DNA of 64,000 nucleotides from an uncultured Bacteroidaceae bacterium (GCA_905235525.1 CAJOLW010000035.1:1-64000), one strand, 5' to 3'; numbered from the stretch's first letter, positions 35,804 through 45,657 are shown. Numbers and translations are program-made. The notes: a model not told the origin generated them from the sequence alone.

Positions 35804-37639
35804 ATGATAAAAGTTAGTGATTTCATTTTCCAACATCTTGTAGAGAAGCACGGAATCAAGCATTGCTTCTTAGTAACAGGAGGCGGTGCCATGCACCTGA
35901 ATGACTCTGTAGGTCACACCCAAGGATTGACTTATATCTGCAATCATCACGAGCAGGCATCAGCCATCGCAGCAGAAGGCTACTATCGTACCTGCGGACA
36001 ACTGTGTGTGACGAACGTCACTACAGGTCCTGGCGGAACCAATGCTATTACAGGAGTTCTCGGTCAATATTTGGATTCCATCCCTGGACTTTACATCTCA
36101 GGTCAGATCAAGACTTCTACGTATAAACATACTTATCCCTATCTGAACCTACGCCAGTTAGGCGATCAGGAGGCAGATATCGTGTCGGTGGTGACACCTA
36201 TTACAAAATATGCCAAGACGATTTATAATCCTCTTGATATCAAGTACGAACTTGACAAGGCGATAGCCATAGCCCTTGATGGTCGTCCTGGTCCTGTGTG
36301 GTTGGATATTCCCCTTGATGTACAGGGTGCAATGGTGGATGAGACAAAATTCAAAGAGTTTGACCCCGCCACAGAAATGATTGACCCCGTGAAGCATGCC
36401 TTGGTTGATGAGCAGATTAAGCAGTTGATAGAGAAAATAAAGAAAGCCAAGAGTCCTGTCATCTATGTTGGAAATGGTGTCCGTTTGGCTAAGCGTGAGA
36501 AAGAATTCATCCAATTGGCGGAGGAACTGAATATTCCTGTAGTGACGGCTATCAGCGGTAGTGATATAATATGGCATGACCATCCTCTTTGTTTTGGCAA
36601 GCCCGGTATCTGTGGTGACCGTATAGGAAACATCATGGTGCAGAACTCCGACTTGCTTATTGTGATGGGAACCCGTCTCAGCATCCGTCAGGTAAGCTAC
36701 GCCTACGACCTATTGGCACCAAAGGCATACAAGGTGATGGTGGACATTGACTTGGCTGAGATGCAGAAACCCACGTTGAATATTGATATGCCCATTCATG
36801 TCAATCTCTCTGAATTTATAGACAAGATGTTAGAAACACTCAAAGTTGAGAAGAATCTGCCCAAGTTTAAGGAATGGATAGCCTGGGGAAGGGAAACAGA
36901 AAGCAAGATTCCCACACTTTTTGATGACAATCCTGATCAGGAGGGATACACTAACAGTTATAAGTTTGCTGACGAGTTATTCAAGCAGTTGCACGATGGC
37001 GATGTATGCGTGACAGGTAATGGTACCGCCTATACCTGTACCTATCAGGCTATGCAAGTCAACAAAGGAGTACGTGTCTTCGCTAATCAAGGTTGTGCTG
37101 CAATGGGTTATGACCTGCCTGCTGCTATTGGCGCGGTTGTTTCTAATGAAGCAAAGTCAAACGGTATAAAAGGAGGCAAGACTGTCCTCGTTACAGGAGA
37201 TGGCTCTTTGCAGATGAACATTCAGGAATTGCAGACGCTGGTATCGTACAAGATGCCACTGAAGGTGTTTGTATTAGAGAATGAGGGCTATTTGGCTATA
37301 AAGACCACTCAAAAAGCCTTCTTTGGAGGCAAGTTCACGGGTAGTAACCCAACATCAGGTGTTATTTGTCCAAACTTGGAAAAGATTGCTGGTGCATATG
37401 GTATTCCTTATACAAGTTGCAATGAAAATGGTCAACCTTTGTGTGATACCATTGCCAAGGTTTTGGCAAGTGACGGTCCGATGATTTGTGAGATTCACAT
37501 GCACCCCGAGCAGACTCTCTTCCCGAAAAGTGCCAGTTTCATGGACAAGAAAACGGGTAAGATGACATCCGCTCCATTGGAGAAGATGGCTCCATTTATG
37601 AGTGATGAGTTGCAAGAAACCTGCATTTATAATGATTAA
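35804..37639 (+). CDS. thiamine pyrophosphate enzyme (acetolactate-synthase-like, YerE-type candidate)
   Basis: The 611-residue protein has the three TPP-enzyme domains. The N-terminal part has the catalytic Glu in NHHEQASAIAAEGYYRT. The middle domain contains SPVIYVGNGVRLAKREKE. The C-terminal TPP motif is VTGDGSLQMNIQELQTL, with LENEGYLAIKTTQK following. In a CDP-3,6-dideoxyhexose locus the closest known precedent is YerE, which transfers the pyruvate acetyl group to C4 of the CDP-4-keto sugar in yersiniose synthesis. Another acyl transfer is possible. It starts five bases after the reductase gene. Confidence 0.8.
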   Translation: MIKVSDFIFQHLVEKHGIKHCFLVTGGGAMHLNDSVGHTQGLTYICNHHEQASAIAAEGYYRTCGQLCVTNVTTGPGGTNAITGVLGQYLDSIPGLYISGQIKTSTYKHTYPYLNLRQLGDQEADIVSVVTPITKYAKTIYNPLDIKYELDKAIAIALDGRPGPVWLDIPLDVQGAMVDETKFKEFDPATEMIDPVKHALVDEQIKQLIEKIKKAKSPVIYVGNGVRLAKREKEFIQLAEELNIPVVTAISGSDIIWHDHPLCFGKPGICGDRIGNIMVQNSDLLIVMGTRLSIRQVSYAYDLLAPKAYKVMVDIDLAEMQKPTLNIDMPIHVNLSEFIDKMLETLKVEKNLPKFKEWIAWGRETESKIPTLFDDNPDQEGYTNSYKFADELFKQLHDGDVCVTGNGTAYTCTYQAMQVNKGVRVFANQGCAAMGYDLPAAIGAVVSNEAKSNGIKGGKTVLVTGDGSLQMNIQELQTLVSYKMPLKVFVLENEGYLAIKTTQKAFFGGKFTGSNPTSGVICPNLEKIAGAYGIPYTSCNENGQPLCDTIAKVLASDGPMICEIHMHPEQTLFPKSASFMDKKTGKMTSAPLEKMAPFMSDELQETCIYND

Positions 37640-37642
37640 GAT

Positions 37643-38650
37643 ATGTCTGGTCCAATATTGACTATAGGAATTCCCACATACAATAGGCCTGGAAGCATAC
37701 AGAAGTCGGTCAGAGCATTGTTACCACAACTTAATGACCAAATTGTATTGAGTGTGTGGGATAACTGTAGTGATACTCCTGTTGCTGATTTGTTTACTGA
37801 AGAAGAAAAACGGAAATTTGTCATTTTTAGGAACAAGGCAAATATTGGAGGTGATGCTAATATTTGTGGCGTAGTATACCATGCAGACACAAAGTGGGTA
37901 TGGACTTTAGGGGATGATGATGGACCATTACCAAATGCAGTCGAAATTATATTAGAAAACATAGAGAAACATCCTGATGCTTTGTTTTTTAAGTATAATT
38001 CGTATATTGAAAAAGAATTGCACTCCTTTGAGGATTTAACAGAATTGTGCAAATGTCAATGGATATTTGGTAATTTCTTATATATATCATCAGGTGTGTT
38101 TAATCGGGATAAGTTGTTGGATGATATCCAATATTTTTATATCAACCTTTCTTCTATGGTTGGTCAGACTATTTATATATTAAAGCATCTCGAGCGTAAA
38201 GGCGAAGACTGTTATTTTATTAAGTCTAAGATAGTGAGACATTCTACAGGTGGTTTACATGACGATGAAGAGGATGTCAGTGAAGGTGTATCATGGAATG
38301 CTTTGACATTTATAAAACGATCCTCCATTATATTTGATGTTTTCAAGGATAAGCGCAAATCTTTAAATTCCACATTGTTTGCTGGTATTGTTCAGCAATA
38401 TTTAGGTAGCCTTGCAGGGCAAAATTTAGGGCTTACTCAAACATGGCAAGGACTAAAGTTTACGATAAACCAAATAGGAATTGTAAACCTTATTAAATAC
38501 AATTCCAATTGTTTGGTAAAGTTGATAGGGAAAAAATTACTCCTTATGATTCTTCCAGATTCTATTTATCAAAAAGTCAAAGCGAAGATGAAGGATACCA
38601 TTAATAAGAAGATAATGGAGAAAGAAATGAAAAGAGTGAAATGTTCGTGA
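37643..38650 (+). CDS. glycosyltransferase family 2
   Basis: A 335-residue GT-A enzyme beginning GPILTIGIPTYNRPGSIQKS, with the nucleotide-sugar metal motif WVWTLGDDDGPLPNAVEIIL. It has a conserved NKANIGGDANICG loop. It lies four bases after the TPP enzyme and probably transfers one sugar of the repeat unit, possibly the dideoxy sugar made by the neighbouring genes. Specificity cannot be read from the sequence. Confidence 0.85.
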   Translation: MSGPILTIGIPTYNRPGSIQKSVRALLPQLNDQIVLSVWDNCSDTPVADLFTEEEKRKFVIFRNKANIGGDANICGVVYHADTKWVWTLGDDDGPLPNAVEIILENIEKHPDALFFKYNSYIEKELHSFEDLTELCKCQWIFGNFLYISSGVFNRDKLLDDIQYFYINLSSMVGQTIYILKHLERKGEDCYFIKSKIVRHSTGGLHDDEEDVSEGVSWNALTFIKRSSIIFDVFKDKRKSLNSTLFAGIVQQYLGSLAGQNLGLTQTWQGLKFTINQIGIVNLIKYNSNCLVKLIGKKLLLMILPDSIYQKVKAKMKDTINKKIMEKEMKRVKCS

Positions 38651-38730
38651 TAAATTATATTTGTAGTCAGTTAACCTGAATTTGAAAAGTTAAAATATCA
38701 TTGTTAACACAGTTAAAGGATAATCAAAAA

Positions 38731-39795
38731 ATGGATAAACAGCCGTTTGTGTCAATAATCGTGCCAATCTATAAGGTTCCTGAAGAATTCCTTCGTCATA
38801 GTATTGAAAGTTGCATTAATCAGACTTTCAAAGATATAGAGATTGTATTAGTCGATGATGGCTCACCTGATGAATGTGGTAATATTTGTGATGAATATGC
38901 CGCACAAGATTCGCGTATAAAAGTTATACATAAGGAAAACGGTGGGCTTGTGTCCGCTCGTAATGCAGGATTTGATATTGTGACAGGTGATTGGCACATG
39001 TATATGGATGGTGATGATTGGATAGATGAAAATACGTGTGAGAAATTGTTGGGAAATATTAAGGAATTCCCAGATGTGAATATTGTGTTCTGGAACTGCA
39101 TTCAAGAGTTAGGTGAAAAGTCTATCAAAGGTAAATGGGAATGGCATTGCGATGAGAGTAGAAAACTATATAAGGATTCAGAATGCCAAGAGTTGTCTCG
39201 AAATGTGTTGATATATAAGTCAGGAATTGCCACCGCTTATTCCAAACTTATTAATACCAACTATGCTCGTCAATATGGTATCAAGCATGACAGCAGATTG
39301 AGGCAGGGAATGGAGGGGACAGAGTTTTCATTACGTGTATTCTATCATGCAAAAAAAACTCTGTTCATAAAAGAATATTTCAATCATTATCGCTATAATG
39401 ATACTAGTATATCCAAGCGAATAGATGAAAAGAACACTCAGTACTTAATGGACTGTATAAATGTGATGGCGGAGGATGTTGCCAAGATGCTTCATAATAA
39501 ACCGTTTGAGAATGCCTTATACCAAAGAATTGTTTATGCATTAATAGCTGTTGCAATGAGTACATATTTTCATCCGAATAGCCTTGATAATGCATGGACA
39601 GCGGCAAGAAAGTTTGCGAATATAATAAACCAAAATGATATTTGCCGAAAAGCGATTTCCTATACATCTCTTACAGAGTTAGATACACAGAGAAGAATTG
39701 CGTTGCTCTTTATGAAAGTAAGATTATATATTCTATTAAAACCAATAGCCATTGCCAAACAAAAGCTGTTGAAAAGAGGCTATTATAATTATTAA
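38731..39795 (+). CDS. glycosyltransferase family 2
   Basis: From ATG 38731 the protein has 354 residues. The TTG ten codons upstream is a weaker start. It has the canonical GT2 pattern: VSIIVPIYKVPEEFLRHSIE, VLVDDGSPDECGNICDEY, NGGLVSARNAGFDIVTGDWH and YMDGDDWIDE (DxD). It differs clearly from the GT2 at 37643, so it probably adds a different residue. It is followed by a broken pyruvyltransferase. Confidence 0.87.
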   Translation: MDKQPFVSIIVPIYKVPEEFLRHSIESCINQTFKDIEIVLVDDGSPDECGNICDEYAAQDSRIKVIHKENGGLVSARNAGFDIVTGDWHMYMDGDDWIDENTCEKLLGNIKEFPDVNIVFWNCIQELGEKSIKGKWEWHCDESRKLYKDSECQELSRNVLIYKSGIATAYSKLINTNYARQYGIKHDSRLRQGMEGTEFSLRVFYHAKKTLFIKEYFNHYRYNDTSISKRIDEKNTQYLMDCINVMAEDVAKMLHNKPFENALYQRIVYALIAVAMSTYFHPNSLDNAWTAARKFANIINQNDICRKAISYTSLTELDTQRRIALLFMKVRLYILLKPIAIAKQKLLKRGYYNY

Positions 39796-39796
39796 T

Positions 39797-41000
39797 ATGT
39801 CAACAATAATTGCTCTCGTTACCTGTTATTTCCAAAAGAATTACGGTAGTCAACTACAGGCGTTCGCCACTCAGATGGCGTTCGATAAATTGGGGCTGGA
39901 AAACGAGACCATCCGTATAGACGGACTGCTGCCAGAAATCAATAGAGCCAAGTATCGGTACTTTCTGAGCAAGATGCTGGATGCTGCCACCATTCGGGAC
40001 AAGGCGGCTACGGTTCGGAAGGCTTGGGCGAAGAAGAGAAATGTGGAGTATGCCCGGAATCTTGCAGTGAGGTATGAGATGTTTGAAAACTTTGCAAACA
40101 CCAAGTTCCATCTGTCCAAGGTTTACCAAAGTAAAGCGGAATTAGGGGAGAATGCACATCTGTACAGTGCCTTTGTGGTGGGCAGCAGTTGTGGCTGCCG
40201 AGTAACATTGCGGCAGACTACTACACCCTGAATTTTGTTCCTGACGATGTGGTGAAGATTGCTTTGGCAACAAGTTTTGGGGTGTCAACCCTTTCTCCTC
40301 AATATGGAGAAAAGGCAGGACGCTTTTTGAAACGTTTGGATTACGTATCTGTCAGAGAAACTTCAGGACAGCAGTTGGTGGCGAAATGGGCGAAACGTGA
40401 TGTGCCCGTGGTCTGTGACCCCACCATTTTGTTGACAGCGAAGGAATGGAAGGATGCATTGGAAGCAAATGAGGACGGCAAGAGATTTGCTGAGGGACAG
40501 AAATACATCTTTGTGTATTTCTTGGGAAACAATCCTTGGCAGCGCAACTTGGTGAGAAGAGTACGTGAACATTCGGGGATGAAAATTGTTCAGATTGCCC
40601 ATTCGGATGAATACGTGAAGAGCGACGAGAATTTTGCCGACTACACACCTTATCAAGTGGGACCCAAGGAATTTGTGGAATTGATAAGAGATGCGGAATG
40701 TGTCTTTACGGATTCATTCCATTGTTCCGTGTTTTCGATGCTGAACAACAATAGTTCTTCACTTTTCCACGCTACAGCGACGATGGTCCGACCTCAACCA
40801 ATGGGCGTTTATATTCATTGTTGACATTGGTACATCAACAGGGGCGGATGATACACAAAACAGATGTCGCTTCTTTTGATATTGCAACGAGGTTGATGGA
40901 GGATGTGGAAACAGATGCTATTCAGCAAGAATTGGATTCCTTACGACAATTTACATGGGAATGGCTGAAAAACGCTCTTGAAGAACGCCATATTTTATGA
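39797..41000 (+). pseudogene. polysaccharide pyruvyl transferase broken by two frameshifts
   Basis: Three consecutive frames together give one pyruvyltransferase of about 400 residues. Frame one (from 39797) reads MSTIIALVTCYFQKNYGSQL and ends near 40186 at VGSSCGC. There the normal VGSDQLWLPSN would need four more bases (AGC-AGTTGTGG). Frame two ends with FTDSFHCSVFSML. Frame three resumes as FFTFPRYSDDGPTSTNGRLY after an indel near 40750 and ends at 41000, overlapping the next ATG. The FTDSFHCSVFS motif identifies the family. Either a true pseudogene or sequencing error. Confidence 0.85.
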
Positions 41001-42212
41001 TTGAAATACAAGATAAGAAAAAGTGCTGTGGCTGCACAGCGTGTTTGTCCGCATGTCCGAAACAATGCATTCGGATGACTGAGGATGAGGAGGGCTTCCT
41101 TTATCCGTCAGTAGATAAAGATGTGTGTATTGAGTGCGGGCTGTGTGAAAAGACTTGCCCCATCTTGAACACAAAGGAGGAGGATTTGCCACATGAGCAG
41201 CAGGGGTTCCTTGTGCAGCATAAAGACGAACGGATTCGGAAGGAAAGCACATCAGGTGGCGCATTCACGGCCATAGCCACATGGGTGATTCGACAAGGTG
41301 GCGTGGTCTTTGGCGCAGGATACCGTGAAGGTACTTTCATCGTGGAGCATCAGGCCGTGGAACGGGAAGAGGACTTGCGTATTTTCCGCAACAGCAAGTA
41401 TGTACAAAGCCGACTGGGAGACACTTTCCGATTGGTACAAAACTACTTGAAGGCTGGGCGATGGGTATGCTTCAGTGGAACACCTTGTCAAGTGGAAGGT
41501 CTAAGGCAATATTTGCACGGACGGGAATATGAAAAGTTAGTATGCGTGGACTTGGTATGCCACGGCATACCAAGTCCACGCATACTAACCCGCTATATTG
41601 AGGCACAGCAGCAGATGATAGGCGGTAAATTCACCAACATTTTGTTCCGTGACAAATATTTCGGGTATCATTACAGTTCTTTTTCCATCTATAATAAGGA
41701 TAAGGAAAAAGACTATCACAAGGGCATTGACAGCAACGCTTACCTACGTGCTTTTTTCAACAATCTGAGTGACCGCCCATCGTGCTATGAGTGCCGTTTC
41801 AAGAAGCGTTATCGGCATAGCGACCTGACTCTGTGGGATTGCTTCCCCATAGAGAAGTTCACGAAAAAATTGGATGGCAAGGGAACCACACGGGTGCTGG
41901 TGCAGTCGGGAAAAGGTGCCAGGATCATGAACGAATTAAAAGATGAACTGCGACAGATTGCAGTAACTCCAGACAAGTTGACAGAAAACGTCAGAGAGAT
42001 GTTTAAGTCGGTGCCTATGAACCCAAAACGCGGATTTTTTTCAAGATTGCAACACAATGGAACCAGTCGCCTTTTTCCAAAAATGGTTTCCTCTCACTTG
42101 GAAAGTACGCCTCAATGCCTTTGTCCGCTTGACTTGCCATCAGCTTGGCATCTATACGTTTGCTAAGCGGATGTTTATGAAGGTTTATACTAGGAGAGAC
42201 GAGAGAAGATGA
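40997..42212 (+). pseudogene. second ferredoxin / F420 dehydrogenase beta-family protein, frameshifted near its end
   Basis: The first 350 residues are intact and match the protein at 26321: CCGCTACLSACPKQCI, CIECGLCEKTCP, CFSGTPCQVEGLRQYL and VDLVCHGIPS. At the T7 run (42036-42042) one extra T throws it out of frame. Removing it restores QDCNTMEPVAFFQKWFPLTW and a stop at 42210-42212. That stop overlaps the next gene's ATG in an ATGA arrangement, which supports the restored frame. As written, the frame ends at 42166 with an unrelated tail. It carries the 54-base perfect palindrome at 41536-41589. Confidence 0.82.
41536..41589. repeat. perfect 26-bp inverted repeat with a two-base centre inside a coding sequence
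   Basis: GTTAGTATGCGTGGACTTGG starts the left arm and CCAAGTCCACGCATACTAAC ends the right arm. All 26 positions pair with only AC between the arms. It encodes the conserved LVCVDLVCHGIPSPRILT region of the ferredoxin-type protein, so it lies within real coding sequence. As DNA it can form a cruciform, and as RNA a very stable hairpin. Confidence 0.97.
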
Positions 42213-43444
42213 CAAGGTGCTATATTTTATTAGGGGTGATTATGTTATATGCCAGTTCTTGTGGCGCAGATAACGAAGAGTATCAACCTTTATTCAAATG
42301 TTCCAAGAGATTGGACAATCCCTATGGCATATGTTCGCACATTAGTAGAAAAGGATCCAGATATGAATTCGACACTCGGGACGATGAATTGAATATGATT
42401 GACAGTGTCGGTATCTCATGGATTCGTACAGATTGGGACTGGCCTTCTATGATGCTGCAAGGGACTGACAGTCTAAGGTGTAATCATTTTGATACCATCA
42501 TGTCATCCGTACATGCATACAGGAAGAATGTTTTAGGCATTATTACTTTGCACAGAAATTTCAAAATGACAGAATTAGAGAAATGGATTCAATATGTAGA
42601 GCAGACTTCCCGTCACTATAACCAAGTTCCTTGTTGGGAAATAATTAATGAAGTTGATATTATTAACCATTGGCTACCTGGTATATATGCGAAAGACTAT
42701 GCAAAATTGCTGAAAGTGGGCAGCGCAACTATAAAGAGAGAAAATAAAAGCACCAAAGTAGCCTTTTCTGGTATAGCTAATACAGACACAAAGTTTATTG
42801 ATAGTGTCTTCAGTGCTGGAGTGTCGTCATATTTTGATATTATGAATGTGCATCGATACAGTCCAAAGACTGTGGAACCGGAAGTGCTGTTGGATTATTA
42901 CACTCAATTGAGCCAAAAACTCGTAAAATACGGATTAAGAAAGCCTGTATGGTTAACGGAGTGCGGAACTTCTTCTGCCGTTGGTTGGACTACTGAACAA
43001 TTGCAAGCAAATAGACTTCCTAGAATTTTCCTTATTTCTTTTGCCTGTGGCATTGATAAGGTGTTTTGGTACAAATCGAGATCAAGGGAACTAAATCCAA
43101 AAGATAAAGAGGATTTCTTCGGACTGTGGCATAAGGATTATACACCCAAGCCTGCCTTTTATGCCTATAAAACATTGGTTAGAATGTGCCCGGACAAATC
43201 AACAAGACCTCAATTGGAAAGAAATGAAAAGATATATATGGCAACGTGGAAAAGACCTGATGGGAAAAAGGTATGGGCATTGTGGACATCTAAGTCTAAT
43301 GAGAAGATAGAAATAAATATAAAAGGTGAACATATAGTTTACAATATGAAAGGGGATGAGATACATCAAGAAGATAATAAATTTACAATAAAGCCTTCTG
43401 TAACTTATATAGTAGGAGCTAAATATATACAGATGGCTAATTGA
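42209..43444 (+). CDS. GH-A clan glycoside hydrolase lipoprotein
   Basis: A 411-residue lipoprotein. The N-terminus MTRCYILLGVIMLYASSC has a lipobox ending at Cys18. The barrel motifs WEIINEVD (acid/base Glu148) and VWLTECGTSS (nucleophile Glu251) are those of clan GH-A retaining glycosidases. The family could be GH39, GH5 or a relative. A C-terminal beta domain ends the protein. The ATG overlaps the restored stop of the previous gene. In a capsule locus it may trim or release the polymer, or remodel host glycans. Substrate unknown. Confidence 0.78.
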   Translation: MTRCYILLGVIMLYASSCGADNEEYQPLFKCSKRLDNPYGICSHISRKGSRYEFDTRDDELNMIDSVGISWIRTDWDWPSMMLQGTDSLRCNHFDTIMSSVHAYRKNVLGIITLHRNFKMTELEKWIQYVEQTSRHYNQVPCWEIINEVDIINHWLPGIYAKDYAKLLKVGSATIKRENKSTKVAFSGIANTDTKFIDSVFSAGVSSYFDIMNVHRYSPKTVEPEVLLDYYTQLSQKLVKYGLRKPVWLTECGTSSAVGWTTEQLQANRLPRIFLISFACGIDKVFWYKSRSRELNPKDKEDFFGLWHKDYTPKPAFYAYKTLVRMCPDKSTRPQLERNEKIYMATWKRPDGKKVWALWTSKSNEKIEINIKGEHIVYNMKGDEIHQEDNKFTIKPSVTYIVGAKYIQMAN

Positions 43445-43465
43445 GTTTAAGATAATGATTCGTTG

Positions 43466-44398
43466 ATGAAAACAAATATTTTGTTTATAGGTGGGGCTGG
43501 ATTTATTGGCTCTAACCTTATCCGAAAGATGGTACCATCGAAGTATGTTATCCATGTGGTAGAGCCAAAGGGTGCATATGTGAGGCGGCTCCAAAATTGC
43601 GATGTCTCAATACATGAGTGTTCTTTGTCGGACGTGGAGGGCATCAATACAATTATTAAAGAGAATGAAATAGGGATTGTTGTCCACCTGGTTTCCACAT
43701 TGATTCCAGGCAGTTCATATGAAGACTATAAAAACGAGTATCAGAATATGATTTTCCCTTCTATAGAGTTGATGGAGATCTGTGCAGAGCATGGAATCAA
43801 GTTTGTGTATTTTTCATCAGGAGGAACGATTTACGGAAATCGCAATGATGTGTTTCCTTTCATAGAACAAGACCCGATGGCTCCTATCTCTTATTATGGG
43901 TGGTCCAAGCAAATGATGGAGAATAGTATTTTGTTTATGCATAGGACGAAGGGATTGAAATACTTGATTGTTCGTCCATCAAACCCCTATGGACATGGCC
44001 AGAGTCTATTCGGGAAGCAAGGACTAGTGGCTGTCGCAATAGGAAAGATATTGAAAGGTGAACCAGTAGAGGTTTGGGGAGACGGATCGGCTGTGAGAGA
44101 CTACATTTACATAGACGATTTGGCAGAAATCTTTAGTCAACTGATATTAAATGATGTACACAATACGACATTGAACATTGGGAGTGGACGAGGTTATTCC
44201 GTTAATGATGTGCTGGCTTTCTTGAAGATTGTCTCGCAGAAAGATTTTAAGATTGAATATAAGAATCCTCGTCCTGTTGATGTTTCCAACATGGTGCTTG
44301 ACATATCGAATCTCATGCAATACGTGAATATAGAGTTTACTCCTTTTATGGATGGGATAAAAGCATTTTACAAAGAATCTTTGAAGCAAGAATTATGA
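43466..44398 (+). CDS. NAD-dependent epimerase/dehydratase
   Basis: From ATG 43466 the protein has 310 residues. A TTG one codon upstream is possible. Extended SDR features are NILFIGGAGFIGSNLIRKMV, FVYFSSGGTIYGNRNDVF, and ISYYGWSKQMMENS (YxxxK). The RPSNPYGHGQSLFGKQGLV and GDGSAVRDYIYIDDLA segments suggest a UDP-glucose-4-epimerase-like sugar nucleotide enzyme. It overlaps the next glycosyltransferase gene by four bases, so the two are co-translated. Confidence 0.85.
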   Translation: MKTNILFIGGAGFIGSNLIRKMVPSKYVIHVVEPKGAYVRRLQNCDVSIHECSLSDVEGINTIIKENEIGIVVHLVSTLIPGSSYEDYKNEYQNMIFPSIELMEICAEHGIKFVYFSSGGTIYGNRNDVFPFIEQDPMAPISYYGWSKQMMENSILFMHRTKGLKYLIVRPSNPYGHGQSLFGKQGLVAVAIGKILKGEPVEVWGDGSAVRDYIYIDDLAEIFSQLILNDVHNTTLNIGSGRGYSVNDVLAFLKIVSQKDFKIEYKNPRPVDVSNMVLDISNLMQYVNIEFTPFMDGIKAFYKESLKQEL

Positions 44399-45516
44399 TT
44401 AAAGTGGCAATAAGCATAAACAAGTGCGATTCGGGTGGACAGAAAAGTGTTATTATGTCGTACTTGAGGAATTTTGATAGAAACAGGATTCAGTGGGATT
44501 TAATAGTAGATGCAGGCTCCAATAGTATACCATATGATGAAGTGAAGATGTTAGGGGGAAGAGTGCATGTTGTACCTCCTTACCAAACTATTATAAAGCA
44601 TCTTTCTGCTTTACGTGAATTGTGTAAAGCGGAAAGATATGATGTGTTTTTTGCTGCAAATAATACAATGAACCTTTTCCCGATGTATATAGCGTGGAAG
44701 GCAGGAGTGAAAGTAAGAGTGAGTGAGAGCTTGACTACGGCATCAAAGATAGAAAAGAAGAAGACTGTAATGAAGAATGTTCTAAAGCAGTTCTCACATT
44801 TGTTCTGTAATTATTACATGGCTAATGGAAAAGAGAGTGCGGAATACCAGTTTGGGAAGCGGGCTATGAGAGAAGGTAAGGTCGCTATTTTCATGAATCC
44901 TGTTGATGTTGAAAAGAATGACTATGATCCTGTATTAAGACAAGAATGTAGGGAGAAAATGGGTTGGACAAACAAAATTGTTTATGGTACTATTGCACGT
45001 TTTGAAATCCAGAAGAATCCACTTTTTATGATTGAAGTGATGAACGAGATACGAAAGAAAGAAGATCTCGCCCAATTTTGTATCATTGGTATAGGCTCTA
45101 TGGAAGAACAAATGAAACAAAAGATTGCAGAATGTGGTTTTGGAGATAAAATGAATTGGTTGGGTAGGCGGGAGGATATTAGACAATTTTATAATGCTTT
45201 TGATGCGTTTCTTTTGCCATCTTTATATGAAGGTTTCCCTGTTGTGGCAGTGGAGAGTCAGGCTTCTGGATTGCCAGTGTTCATGTCAGATGCGATAACC
45301 CGTGAGGCGGCTATAGAAGGATTAGGGTATTACATTGAATTGGATAAGTCTGCGGAAGAATGGGCGGACATCATTATTAGCGAGACAGGGAAATTAATGC
45401 ACCATAGACATGGCCGGCAAGAATATCTGAAAGAACATGGTTTTGATGCAATTAGTGAGACTGAGAGATTAACTAAATATTTTGAAAAGGCTGTCGAAGA
45501 ACAAAAAAGGAAATAA
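44395..45516 (+). CDS. glycosyltransferase family 4
   Basis: A 373-residue GT-B enzyme that starts IKVAISINKCDSGGQKSVIM. The nucleotide-sugar domain has KIVYGTIARFEIQKNPLFMI and the family 4 EX7E-like DAFLLPSLYEGFPVVAVESQ. It follows the SDR enzyme with a four-base overlap. It likely transfers the sugar made by that enzyme. The cut-off copy of the next SDR gene starts seven bases after its stop. Confidence 0.88.
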   Translation: MIKVAISINKCDSGGQKSVIMSYLRNFDRNRIQWDLIVDAGSNSIPYDEVKMLGGRVHVVPPYQTIIKHLSALRELCKAERYDVFFAANNTMNLFPMYIAWKAGVKVRVSESLTTASKIEKKKTVMKNVLKQFSHLFCNYYMANGKESAEYQFGKRAMREGKVAIFMNPVDVEKNDYDPVLRQECREKMGWTNKIVYGTIARFEIQKNPLFMIEVMNEIRKKEDLAQFCIIGIGSMEEQMKQKIAECGFGDKMNWLGRREDIRQFYNAFDAFLLPSLYEGFPVVAVESQASGLPVFMSDAITREAAIEGLGYYIELDKSAEEWADIIISETGKLMHHRHGRQEYLKEHGFDAISETERLTKYFEKAVEEQKRK

Positions 45517-45522
45517 TACCAC

Positions 45523-45640
45523 ATGAATTACATTATTACAGGTGGGACAGGTTTTGTGATGAACAAAAGTTAGCAAGAATGATCCCTGTTGTTGATGATG
45601 GAGACGAAAATCCTTGGAATAATTTGGAAGTGAAGTAATA
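45523..45640 (+). pseudogene. joined gene fragments: start of an SDR gene plus an unknown C-terminus
   Basis: Bases 45523-45554 are nearly identical to the first 32 bases of the SDR gene at 46753 (two synonymous differences) and encode MNYIITGGTGF. After this the sequence jumps to an unrelated tail, readable as DEQKLARMIPVVDDGDENPW and NNLEVK followed by TAA. The 1.2-kb Panacea-type module lies between this fragment and the intact SDR gene. It looks like the scar of an insertion or recombination. Confidence 0.7.
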
Positions 45641-45654
45641 TTCTACTAACTTTG
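45623..45654 (+). promoter_or_regulatory. promoter of the Panacea-type module (TTTG-N20-TAACTTTG)
   Basis: TTTG at 45623-45626, 20 bases and TAACTTTG at 45647-45654 give a textbook Bacteroidetes promoter. The transcript start would fall at about 45659, so the mRNA is leaderless or nearly so for a start at 45658 or 45664. Confidence 0.75.
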
Positions 45655-45657
45655 CAA

